Of a DNA stretch of 41,794 bases, positions 17,591-26,013 are shown piece after piece. Position 1 is the first letter of the stretch, and each line of letters starts with the position of its first letter. Under the pieces are notes generated by a model, which did not search any database, was not told the DNA's origin, and was given only the letters and a program-made list of their open reading frames with translations. A program made the position numbers and the translations under genes. The DNA is from an uncultured Bacteroidales bacterium (GTDB lineage: Bacteria > Bacteroidota > Bacteroidia > Bacteroidales > Marinilabiliaceae), in assembly GCA_937892255.1 (NCBI GenBank), contig CALAUL010000060.1, forward strand, positions 1 to 41,794, in the 5' to 3' direction.

Positions 17591-17642
17591 GTCGCCACAT
17601 TGCGACAATGTTCCAAAGATAAAAATAATTATCTACTAACAA
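17591..17642 (-). promoter_or_regulatory. Candidate promoter of the second GH10 operon
   Basis: Minus-strand -7 box TATCTTTG (17614-17621) with TTG triplets 18 and 21 bases upstream, close to the 19-21 spacing of Bacteroidetes promoters. The start region contains a 5-bp hairpin GTCGC/GCGAC (17591-17606). The sequence TTTGGAACAT at the box recurs upstream of the GH43-GH8 gene. Confidence 0.5.
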
Positions 17643-17750
17643 CAACCCTTTATAAAAAAGGTCTGAAAAACTTCTCTTGAACAATAACCCTCTCTCACAT
17701 TCTGACTGCAAAATGTCACATTTAGGACAAAGACCAGTTTTGAGAATAAA

Positions 17751-17784
17751 AAATATCGGTGGTGGCAAACCACCACCGATATTT
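17751..17784 (-). terminator. Terminator of the xus operon
   Basis: A perfect 15-bp stem (17751-17765 with 17770-17784, CAAA loop) lies 25 bases after the xyn10C stop. TTTTATT follows on the minus strand. T-rich sequence also flanks it on the plus strand, so it could act both ways, but no plus gene runs into it. Confidence 0.85.
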
Positions 17785-17808
17785 AATTATTTTTCGAATG
17801 GGGAATAA

Positions 17809-20109
17809 CTACTTTTTCAAGCCTTCAGCAAAACCTCCGTATGTATGCTTACGGTTGTAGTTGCTATCCCAAAGACCTACTGGTTCACCAGCACGCCAAC
17901 TGCTACCAGAAGGTGAATCAGTAATACACCACTGACAAATGCCGTACTGCTGATTTTCCGGTACTAATTCAAAGTACTTCTTGATGATAAATGTATAAAA
18001 TGCAGACATCTGCTTATGCTGTTCTACAGTGAGATCAGAAGTCATAAGAGTATTGCCATTCTTATCTTTGTAACCCATGTCAAGCTCTGAAACGCGAACA
18101 AGTTTACCCGTTGCAGCCATGAGTTTGAACATGTTCACAACGCATTCCTCCTGCTTCTTCTGAGCCTCTGCATTTTCATTGAAAGAGATATGCATTTGTG
18201 TACCTATACCGTCGATCTTAACAGTGTCACACTCCCACTTCTTGATCCAATTGATAAGACTCTTGAGCTTCTTGTTGTCATCCCAAGTGCTTTCAAGGTT
18301 GTAATCATTTACGAAGAGGAGTAAATTACCTTCTCCGCCGTAAGTCTTGAATGCACGGCGAGCTTTAGAAGCAGCGATGCGAACAAAGTCTACATCACCA
18401 AGGTAATCCTGCCAATAGAAGTTTGCAGCCTGTTCATCTTCTGAGACATTCTCCGCATGTTGCAAATCGTAGTCACCGTCACCGTCAAAGTCAGCTCCGG
18501 CTACAGCTTCATTGATGAGATCCCAAGCCTTAACCTTACCTCCACAAGCATCCATCATGCCATCAATCCAGGTTCCAAGAGCCCATGACAATGTGTCTTT
18601 CTTCTGTTCCGGAGTTAATGGAATACCACCACCTGAAGGTATAACTTCAACAATATACTTATCAACGATAGTAGTTGGCTTTTGTGAACCTTGGTCGTAT
18701 ACAGAAACGAAGTTTTCTGTACCTGCAGGGTCATCACAACTACCATTTTTCATCAACTCTTTACCATTCAATGTAAAGCTGAGATCATCGAAGTAATATG
18801 TATTTGCCTCTTTGAAATCGTTCAAGTTGAATGCGAACGTTGAACCTCCATTCTGCTCTGCTGTCATTGTACCTTCAGCTGTGTACTCCGTCCACTCTGG
18901 TGTGAAAGGTACGCTTCCTATTGCAGCCCAGTGGATATACTCACTTGGCTTGTTGTGTGTCTGAGTACCAACAGTTGCTTCCTTATCAGCACGCACATTC
19001 ATCTTGATTGCCCAAGTATCACCAGTTGCAAACTTAACGCCAGGGAAGTAAATGAAGAACTGTGAATCCCATGGATTTGCTTTCATGTCTGCAGCATCCA
19101 CTTTCAAACAAGTTCTTTGAACTTCCTGCTTAGATGGAACGACCTCCATAGAAGTATACTGATACTTATCAACGATAGTAGTTGGCTTTTGTGAACCTTG
19201 GTCGTATACAGAAACGAAGTTTTCTGTACCTGCAGGGTCATCACAACTACCATTTTTCATCAACTCTTTACCATTCAATGTAAAGCTGAGATCATCGAAG
19301 TAATATGTATTTGCCTCTTTGAAATCGTTCAAGTTGAATGCGAACGTTGAACCTCCATTCTGCTCTGCTGTCATTGTACCTTCAGCTGTGTACTCCGTCC
19401 ACTCTGGTGTGAAAGGTACGCTTCCTATTGCAGCCCAGTGGATATACTCACTTGGCTTGTTGTGTGTCTGAGTACCAACAGTTGCTTCCTTATCAGCACG
19501 CACATTCATCTTGATTGCCCAAGTATCACCAGTTGCAAACTTAACGCCAGGGAAGTAAATGAAGAACTGTGAATCCCATGGATTTGCTTTCATGTCAGCA
19601 GCGTCCACTTTCAAACAAGTTCTTGACTCTGTTTTGATTACAGGTGTCAACTCTGGAGTATAGTTTTCATCTACCTTATCAGCAATGACACTATTCAAAT
19701 AGCGTGTATTTTGCTGAGAATGCCATACCAAAGTATGACCATAGAGGTTCAACTCTGCGTCAGAAACATTCTGAACGAATGTTCTGATTGTACTGAGATT
19801 CATCTCTCCCTTATTGCCAACTACTGATGCGTGCTTCATAGCATTACCGGCAACAACCTCAGAGAAGTTTGACTTCACCAACTGAGAAATAATTTCTCCC
19901 TTGTTGAATTCCTTAGCATCAACAGCAGCTCCCAACTTAAAGTTAGGATTAGTAATGTACTCCTTCAAAGGCTGATAATCCTTAAGATATTCAAGCTCTT
20001 CGATAGATGCCGGTTTATTAGGCACAGGGTACGACTGATCAAATTCGTCAGCACACGAAACAGCAAGTGCACCCACTGCCAACGACATTATATATAGACT
20101 ATATTTCAT
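17809..20109 (-). CDS. xyn10C: Surface lipoprotein GH10 xylanase with catalytic domain interrupted by twin CBMs
   Basis: A 766-residue lipoprotein (lipobox AVSC, Cys19). The GH10 barrel is split. Its first part covers about residues 50-150 (KLGAAVDAKEF, LYGHTLVWHSQ). Two CBM4/22-like jelly-roll modules follow at about 162-316 and 331-485. The barrel resumes at about 500 with acid/base Glu534 (WDLINEAV) and nucleophile Glu675 (VRVSELDMGY), and ends ICQWCITDSPSGSSW. Interrupted GH10 enzymes of this form are known from rumen Prevotella and gut Bacteroides xylan loci. The two CBMs here are identical in protein over about 155 residues. As the last gene of the xus operon it makes the first surface cuts and feeds XusA-D. 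Start at 20109 gives a proper signal peptide. Confidence 0.95.
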   Translation of the reverse strand: MKYSLYIMSLAVGALAVSCADEFDQSYPVPNKPASIEELEYLKDYQPLKEYITNPNFKLGAAVDAKEFNKGEIISQLVKSNFSEVVAGNAMKHASVVGNKGEMNLSTIRTFVQNVSDAELNLYGHTLVWHSQQNTRYLNSVIADKVDENYTPELTPVIKTESRTCLKVDAADMKANPWDSQFFIYFPGVKFATGDTWAIKMNVRADKEATVGTQTHNKPSEYIHWAAIGSVPFTPEWTEYTAEGTMTAEQNGGSTFAFNLNDFKEANTYYFDDLSFTLNGKELMKNGSCDDPAGTENFVSVYDQGSQKPTTIVDKYQYTSMEVVPSKQEVQRTCLKVDAADMKANPWDSQFFIYFPGVKFATGDTWAIKMNVRADKEATVGTQTHNKPSEYIHWAAIGSVPFTPEWTEYTAEGTMTAEQNGGSTFAFNLNDFKEANTYYFDDLSFTLNGKELMKNGSCDDPAGTENFVSVYDQGSQKPTTIVDKYIVEVIPSGGGIPLTPEQKKDTLSWALGTWIDGMMDACGGKVKAWDLINEAVAGADFDGDGDYDLQHAENVSEDEQAANFYWQDYLGDVDFVRIAASKARRAFKTYGGEGNLLLFVNDYNLESTWDDNKKLKSLINWIKKWECDTVKIDGIGTQMHISFNENAEAQKKQEECVVNMFKLMAATGKLVRVSELDMGYKDKNGNTLMTSDLTVEQHKQMSAFYTFIIKKYFELVPENQQYGICQWCITDSPSGSSWRAGEPVGLWDSNYNRKHTYGGFAEGLKK
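18655..19118 (-). repeat. Tandem repeat copy (C-terminal CBM module of xyn10C)
   Basis: 464 bp, near identical to 19162-19625 at a period of 507 bp. By eye the two differ at only two positions near one end, both synonymous (an Asp and an Ala codon). It encodes the second CBM (RTCLKVDAADMKANPWD to TTIVDKY) within the interrupted GH10 domain. Confidence 0.92.
19162..19625 (-). repeat. Tandem repeat copy (N-terminal CBM module of xyn10C)
   Basis: Partner of 18655-19118. The 43-bp spacer between the copies encodes a linker (QYTSMEVVPSKQEVQ) with no similarity to the repeat. Near-perfect DNA identity means a recent duplication or continuing gene conversion. Confidence 0.92.
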
Positions 20110-20130
20110 ATTGCTTTAGATTAATGATTA

Positions 20131-21207
20131 TTACTCAGCAACATATTTCACAGCAAATTCTTCAATAGGAAGAACCCCACTGCGTTTCCAAACAAGGCTC
20201 TCGTCACACTTAATAGACTTGCCGTCTTTCGTAACTGTAAAGTCTAACTTGAGGTGATCTCTATCCTTGTCACCCCACGCCTTAATAGCTCCATTTGGAG
20301 TAAACTTACCAGAACCTTCAGCTGTAACTCCTTCAGTCATTGAAGAGACAGTACAATTGCCGGCTTCATCGAATGTGAGTTTAACATCACACTTGATCTC
20401 TGTGCCACCAACATTTTTGTCTACAGAGTATTTAACCTCGTTGAGAGACAATGTTATTGTATTACAATCTGCACCATCTATAACAGGATCGAAATGATAA
20501 ACATACGTTCCATCAGGTTGCAGGTCCTTGTACTTCGCAGTAGACTCTGCCGGAATCTGCTCCGTAACATCTCCAGAAGTGTAGTTTCCACAACGAGAGA
20601 AATAAGCATCATATTTGCTCTTATACTTCACGCAATAGAGTACATAGTCCATTGGTACTGTCTTCCATGCTTCAGTATTTGTGCGAGCTGGAGCGGATTC
20701 CCCTTCATATTCACCATTGAGAACCCTGTCTGCACCTACTTGATTTGTCATCACAATAGGAATAACATAGTTGTTTGCCACAGACAATGGGTCATTGAAA
20801 AAGGCATCAGTAAGCTGAACCTCAACAGAACCTGTCAAATTACCATTGAAATAGATCTTGTCACTTGAGAGAGAGAAGTAGTCTGCAGGCATAACCTTGA
20901 TAGGATTTCCGGCTTCGTCCTTCAAATTATTAACAAGAGACGGGTCAATAGCAATATCAACAACAATATCGCGACCATTAATAGAGCCACCCATGGTAGC
21001 AGATATCTTACACTTATGCTGCTTGTCGAGGTCTGTATTTGTCTCGTCAGAACCCAAGACAATAGTACGAACCGGTGTCTGGTATGGGAAATAAACCGCA
21101 ACACCTTCCTCATAATCAGGGAACTCAATGTCCTGATTCTCGCATGCTACGAAAGGAAGCGACATTGCACCAAGCGCAAGAGCTATCAGTTTATTATTGA
21201 TTTTCAT
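20131..21207 (-). CDS. xusE: Surface glycan-binding lipoprotein, XusE-like (DUF1735/DUF4361 type)
   Basis: A 358-residue lipoprotein (lipobox FVAC, Cys22). An N-terminal DUF1735-like domain (about 35-170, DIVVDIAIDPSLVNN, PADYFSLSSDKIYFNG, the YVIPIVMT segment) is followed by a DUF4361-like C-terminal half (KYDAYFSRCG, LTFDEAGNCTVSS). This is the conserved fifth gene of xylan utilisation operons, between the second SusD and the GH10 enzyme. Its role is thought to be xylan binding at the surface; no enzymatic residues are visible. It starts 189 bp after xusD, the longest gap within the operon, and ends 21 bases before xyn10C. Confidence 0.85.
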   Translation of the reverse strand: MKINNKLIALALGAMSLPFVACENQDIEFPDYEEGVAVYFPYQTPVRTIVLGSDETNTDLDKQHKCKISATMGGSINGRDIVVDIAIDPSLVNNLKDEAGNPIKVMPADYFSLSSDKIYFNGNLTGSVEVQLTDAFFNDPLSVANNYVIPIVMTNQVGADRVLNGEYEGESAPARTNTEAWKTVPMDYVLYCVKYKSKYDAYFSRCGNYTSGDVTEQIPAESTAKYKDLQPDGTYVYHFDPVIDGADCNTITLSLNEVKYSVDKNVGGTEIKCDVKLTFDEAGNCTVSSMTEGVTAEGSGKFTPNGAIKAWGDKDRDHLKLDFTVTKDGKSIKCDESLVWKRSGVLPIEEFAVKYVAE

Positions 21208-21396
21208 GTTTATTAAATTTTATAGTTGTTTTAACGTTGTTCGATTTTGACGTTACTTGTTCGATATCAAGGCTTCCTTTCGGCAATCAGGGAGTGCAAA
21301 TACACTCAATGTTTTTCTACAAAGGCCTATCATAGATGTCAACTCTGAATGCCGTAGGGAACGCCTATCATCGAATCAACGTCAAATGTTTCATTA

Positions 21397-23178
21397 TTAC
21401 CAACCTGTGTTCTGTTCCAATGCATCGAACTTTTGTACCTCGTTGTAAGGAATAGGACCGAAATACTGATAATCGCTAAAGTTACGCTCCTCAACGGTTA
21501 TAACCTCGTATTTGAGGGTACCGTTGTTATCAGTAATCTTCATACCCTTAGCCGGCTCTGTAAGCTTATCCATACCCACTTTCCAACGACGGAGATCCCA
21601 GAAACGCATATTCTCGAAACAGAATTCAAGGCGACGCTCGTTGCGAATAAGCTCACGCATCTTGTCCTTGTTGTCTTTAATGCTCTCAAGATATGGGTCT
21701 GACTCCAAACCTAAAGCACGCTTACGAATAGCTTTTACAACATCGTATGCTGAAAATTCATTACCGCCATTACTTGTAGGTCCGTATGCCTCATTAGCAG
21801 CTTCTGCATATCCGAGGAAAAGCTCTGTGAAACGAATACGCGGTGTATAACGCTTAGCCTTACCTGTTGCAGAAGGGTCACAGTTTACAGATGGGTTTGT
21901 AAGTTTACGCAAATAATAACCTGTTCTTGTAGACTTACCACCCTCCTTATTAAGACCATCACTATTTTCATTATTTGAAGCAGTAGTGTTAATTACAGTA
22001 CTTTCAGGACCCTGAGTAGAACCATTATAAACAATTGCATCATAGAAACGTGGGTCACGGTTTTCGTATGGCTTCTGCGGATTATATCCTGACGCAGGAT
22101 CCGAAATAGGATAACCATTTGCCATATAGAACGCATCTACAAGATTCTGAGTAGGATTAACACGTCCGTTACCAAATATTGAAGGCGGGAAGTTGTCCTG
22201 ATCAAGTGTTGCATTCTCCTCTGTACCACGACGCCAAAGAATCTCTGCAGGATTTGAGTTTATTGCAAGAGCATTGATCTCATCAAAGTTTTTAAACCAT
22301 GTATGACCATTGCTTGCGAGACCAGAAATACCTCCAACTGTTGCTTTAATAATTTCTGCCATTGCCTTAGCTGCCTGATCATAAGATGCAACCCCTGCAG
22401 AGGCAAATGCCGGACTAGCAGCAAAAAGCAATACTTGTGCACGAACAGCCTTAAGGAGCTTTCCGTCTACCTTACCAGCATGGTGAGAGCCGAAAGCACG
22501 AGTATATTCTCCATACGTTGCCCCTGCATATTTTGCCGGCACATCTTGTTGCTTTGTCACATCAACAAACTCAAATGGCAAAAGTTCAAGAGCAGCATCT
22601 ATATCAGCAAGAATCATTGTGATAGTCTCTGCAAAAGTAAGACGTGGTTGGTTGAAATCACTTGAAGCATCTTCAGAAGTCACATGATAAGGCACTCCCA
22701 ACAACTGTCCATTTACTTCACCTGCATGTACCTGCAAAAGATAGAAATGGAACATTGCACGAAGACCCAACGCATCACCCTTAAAATGATCATTATACAT
22801 TGTACGAAGAGGCTCTGTACCTGCCCATTGTACATTATCAGCATGCTCCAAAACAAGGTTAATATACTGAATAGCGTGGTAACATGTATTCCAACGCGAA
22901 ACAGGGTTGTTCTGGCTAGTCCAACCACCGAGAGCCATTTTTGAGAACTGGTTACCAGACTCATTTGTTACAGCATCATCAGTTGCCAAGTCTGTCTCCG
23001 GGCTTGTTGGTGAAGGTATCACCATATATGCGTTACCCAAAAAACCCTGAGCCATTGACGGATTTTTATACATCGCCGTGATGTCCATTGTGTTTTCGAT
23101 TGCCGGTTCTAACAAATCGTCACACGAACAAATCGTAGCACCCAACATCAACGACAAAATGAAATATTTACTTTTCAT
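21397..23178 (-). CDS. xusD: SusD-family xylan-binding lipoprotein, XusD-like
   Basis: A 593-residue protein with lipobox ICSC (Cys19) and SusD landmarks: NPVSRWNTCYHAIQYINLVLEHAD, DALGLRAMFHFYLLQVHAGEVNG (TPR region), RNERRLEFCFENMRFWDLRRWKVGMD and the closing FDALEQNTGW. It pairs with the upstream SusC-like barrel (23194-25992), 15 bases away. It probably binds xylo-oligosaccharides released by Xyn10C and hands them to that pore. The gene name follows the Prevotella xylan cluster order. Confidence 0.9.
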   Translation of the reverse strand: MKSKYFILSLMLGATICSCDDLLEPAIENTMDITAMYKNPSMAQGFLGNAYMVIPSPTSPETDLATDDAVTNESGNQFSKMALGGWTSQNNPVSRWNTCYHAIQYINLVLEHADNVQWAGTEPLRTMYNDHFKGDALGLRAMFHFYLLQVHAGEVNGQLLGVPYHVTSEDASSDFNQPRLTFAETITMILADIDAALELLPFEFVDVTKQQDVPAKYAGATYGEYTRAFGSHHAGKVDGKLLKAVRAQVLLFAASPAFASAGVASYDQAAKAMAEIIKATVGGISGLASNGHTWFKNFDEINALAINSNPAEILWRRGTEENATLDQDNFPPSIFGNGRVNPTQNLVDAFYMANGYPISDPASGYNPQKPYENRDPRFYDAIVYNGSTQGPESTVINTTASNNENSDGLNKEGGKSTRTGYYLRKLTNPSVNCDPSATGKAKRYTPRIRFTELFLGYAEAANEAYGPTSNGGNEFSAYDVVKAIRKRALGLESDPYLESIKDNKDKMRELIRNERRLEFCFENMRFWDLRRWKVGMDKLTEPAKGMKITDNNGTLKYEVITVEERNFSDYQYFGPIPYNEVQKFDALEQNTGW

Positions 23179-23193
23179 AATTCACTTTTAAAA

Positions 23194-25992
23194 TTAGAAT
23201 GTCACTTTAACACCGAGCTTATAGAATCGAGTCTGTGGTGCAGAACCAACATTTCTTTCCTCATGTTCTTTCTCCTTAGAGATCTTAAGCAAATCACGTC
23301 CGCTCACATATACCTGTGCATCTTTCAACAAACCATCACCACTAAACATTGAAGCGGGGAAGTCGTATGTAAGCTGAACCTTTGTAATGTTGAACTGCTT
23401 ATTTTTGTATGACCAGAAATCAGAGGTCTGCTCGTTATTTGGAGTCTCGAGAGAACTCAAACGTGGCAATGTTGCTGTGTTTGCAGTCTCCGGAGTCCAA
23501 CGATTGCGAATCTCTGCTGAGTATTTGTCTTCGTATGACATACGATAGTAACCACTATCCTTCATGTACATAGCACCGGCAGAACCACTTCCTGCAATGA
23601 AGAGTGTAACACCTTTGTACTTAGCTGTGATACCAACACCATACTTAAATGAATCATTCGAACGACCAAGTTCTACCATATCCAATTCATTGATCTGATT
23701 ATCTCCATTCTGATCTTTGTACTTCAAGTCACCGGGCTTAAGAGTCTGTCCGAAAGCCTGAGAAGGTGAAGCGGCAATCTCTTCTTCGCTCTGGAAGAAG
23801 CCCAAGCACTCATATCCCCAATGAGCATCGAGATATTTGCCCTGACGCTTTTGATAATCATACTCATATATTGAGTCATCACGCTTAGCTGCCTCGTTAG
23901 TTTGAACACTTCCTGTAAACAAAGCATTAAGTTCGAACTCACCAAACTTCTTGTTAAAACCAAGAGCGAAATCGATACCCTTACGGAGATTGTTATCGTT
24001 GTTAATCATTGGTATGAACGAAGAGTTAGGATATGAAGACTGCATATAGTCTGGCATCTTAGTTCCTGCAGTAATGATATGACCCTCCTGAAGATTTGAA
24101 TAAGCAGAAGCCTGAAGTGTAATCATGTCATTATACAAACCTGCCTTGATGCCAACAGAGAGTTCTTTGTTATATATAAAATCAAGTTCTGGGTTAGCAC
24201 CACGTACAGAAGCTGAAGCCTGAAGATTCTGCCCGTTCCAGTTCCACCATTCACCTGACTCTGTATATGTACCTATATAGTTAGAATAGCCATCGATATC
24301 TGCGTCGTTGGCAAGCTTGCTCGCACTTACACTCAAAGTAAGATTATTGAACATACCGCCTTCAAGGAATGATTCCTTAGCCAAGTTCCAACCAAGAGTC
24401 ACTGATGGAGAAAAACCATTACGCATCTCTTTTGCCAACTTAGCAGTATGAACAATAGAACCTGTAAAATCCAAGAAATAACGTTTAGCAAAGTTATAAC
24501 GAACATTAAGACCTAAGCTCGCGTCGCTCTCCGCATGATACTCGCCAGCATTACGAATCTGATAGCCACGGGCAACTAAGATAGCACCAAATGTATGCGC
24601 ACCAATGGCACGATCGTAGCTGAAATTAGCATCAAATGCGTATGTCTGGTCTGTATCACCATCGCCAATATTCTGTATACCTGAATATTTATCTACTGTA
24701 CCAGTGTCTTTGAACCCGATGATAACGTCCTTACCATTATAATTACCCCAAATAGGTTCAAATGATTTGTACTGGTTATCGTAGCTCTGTACATAAGATG
24801 TAGCATAGTCCATGCCAAACTGAGTGTGGAACTTAAGACCCTTCAACAAGAATGACATATCAATATCAAGACCTGTCTCAAACTGCAACTTACGATATGT
24901 CGAAGTACTCTTACCTGCTACATACATATCAGTAATAGCGTTTGTCTTGTAAGTATTCGAACCGGCAATAAATTGACCGTCAACAAGGTTTGACGATGTA
25001 TTAACCTGAGAAAGCACATCTTCTGCATTAGGATCTATATAATCTAACGATACAAAAGGTGCAATAGAGTTTGGACGCAATGTCGAAGCATTCTCCCAGA
25101 AGTTTGCTCCATTGTAACTACGTGCATCATAGAAAGACACGTTAGCATCTACATAAGCCTTAACATAGTCAGAGATATTAACGTCTACGTTACCACGCAC
25201 ACTGAAACGGCTAGTAAAACTATTGCTTGCCTCACCAACCTTAAAGTGACTACCCTCACGATAGTAATCAACATTAGCATAATAGCGTGCCATATTATTA
25301 CCGCCATCTATCTCAGCAGTAGCTTGAGTACGATTAAACGCCTTACGAAGATACTCCGATGAATAGAAATTAACATCCGGATAACGAACAGGATTCTCTC
25401 CAACTGCATAATTATAGATATCAAGCTCCGAATAAAGAGGCTCAATTCCATCATTTGCAAGTGCTTCGTTATAAAGAGTTGCATACTCTGCCGAGCCTAC
25501 ATACTCAGGATATGACTTAGCAACATTCCACCCTGTGTTAACATGAGCCTTGATGCGGATATCTCCCTGTTCTCCTCGTTTTGTTGTGATAAGAACAACA
25601 CCTTTTGATGCGTGGCTACCGTATAGTGCACAAGCATTAGCACCTTTGAGGAATGAGATAGAAGCAATCTCCTCCGGTTTAACATTATTGTCAGGGCGTG
25701 GTACACCATCGATAAGAACGAGGTAACTACCTCCCCAACCATTAGTACCACCGGCAATGAAAGCATCGAGGTCATCGAATGCATTTATTATATGATTCTT
25801 TTCCATGACCTCCTTGTAGTCGACTGTCGAAACTCCCACAAGCACATCACTTGCATCAGCCTCGCGGAAAGCCAACTGCACCTTTGCCTGCTCCTTCACA
25901 CTATCCGGTGTGGCTGTTTCCTGCGCCATCACCATCGTTGCATTGGCAGCACAAAGTGCTATTGCGAGATATTTTGATTTAATTTGTTTCAT
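23194..25992 (-). CDS. xusC: SusC-type TonB-dependent transporter lacking the N-terminal extension, XusC-like
   Basis: A 932-residue protein with signal peptide ending AANATMVMAQ. Unlike the other two SusC proteins here it has no CarboxypepD_reg-like domain: the mature part goes within about 30 residues into the plug (YLVLIDGVPRP, EEIASISFLKGANACALYGSHASKGVVLITTKRG). The barrel follows and ends with an aromatic strand (RFYKLGVKVTF). It is about 115-160 residues shorter than its neighbours, mostly for this reason. Partner XusD is 15 bases downstream; xusB lies 21 bases upstream. It would import xylo-oligosaccharides. Confidence 0.9.
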   Translation of the reverse strand: MKQIKSKYLAIALCAANATMVMAQETATPDSVKEQAKVQLAFREADASDVLVGVSTVDYKEVMEKNHIINAFDDLDAFIAGGTNGWGGSYLVLIDGVPRPDNNVKPEEIASISFLKGANACALYGSHASKGVVLITTKRGEQGDIRIKAHVNTGWNVAKSYPEYVGSAEYATLYNEALANDGIEPLYSELDIYNYAVGENPVRYPDVNFYSSEYLRKAFNRTQATAEIDGGNNMARYYANVDYYREGSHFKVGEASNSFTSRFSVRGNVDVNISDYVKAYVDANVSFYDARSYNGANFWENASTLRPNSIAPFVSLDYIDPNAEDVLSQVNTSSNLVDGQFIAGSNTYKTNAITDMYVAGKSTSTYRKLQFETGLDIDMSFLLKGLKFHTQFGMDYATSYVQSYDNQYKSFEPIWGNYNGKDVIIGFKDTGTVDKYSGIQNIGDGDTDQTYAFDANFSYDRAIGAHTFGAILVARGYQIRNAGEYHAESDASLGLNVRYNFAKRYFLDFTGSIVHTAKLAKEMRNGFSPSVTLGWNLAKESFLEGGMFNNLTLSVSASKLANDADIDGYSNYIGTYTESGEWWNWNGQNLQASASVRGANPELDFIYNKELSVGIKAGLYNDMITLQASAYSNLQEGHIITAGTKMPDYMQSSYPNSSFIPMINNDNNLRKGIDFALGFNKKFGEFELNALFTGSVQTNEAAKRDDSIYEYDYQKRQGKYLDAHWGYECLGFFQSEEEIAASPSQAFGQTLKPGDLKYKDQNGDNQINELDMVELGRSNDSFKYGVGITAKYKGVTLFIAGSGSAGAMYMKDSGYYRMSYEDKYSAEIRNRWTPETANTATLPRLSSLETPNNEQTSDFWSYKNKQFNITKVQLTYDFPASMFSGDGLLKDAQVYVSGRDLLKISKEKEHEERNVGSAPQTRFYKLGVKVTF

Positions 25993-26013
25993 ATTCTGCT
26001 TTGTAATGAGTTA

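Noticed and set aside
18655..19625. Possible CRISPR or mobile repeat
   Set aside because: The repeat unit is in frame, encodes a CBM-like domain and lies within a GH10 gene; there are only two copies.
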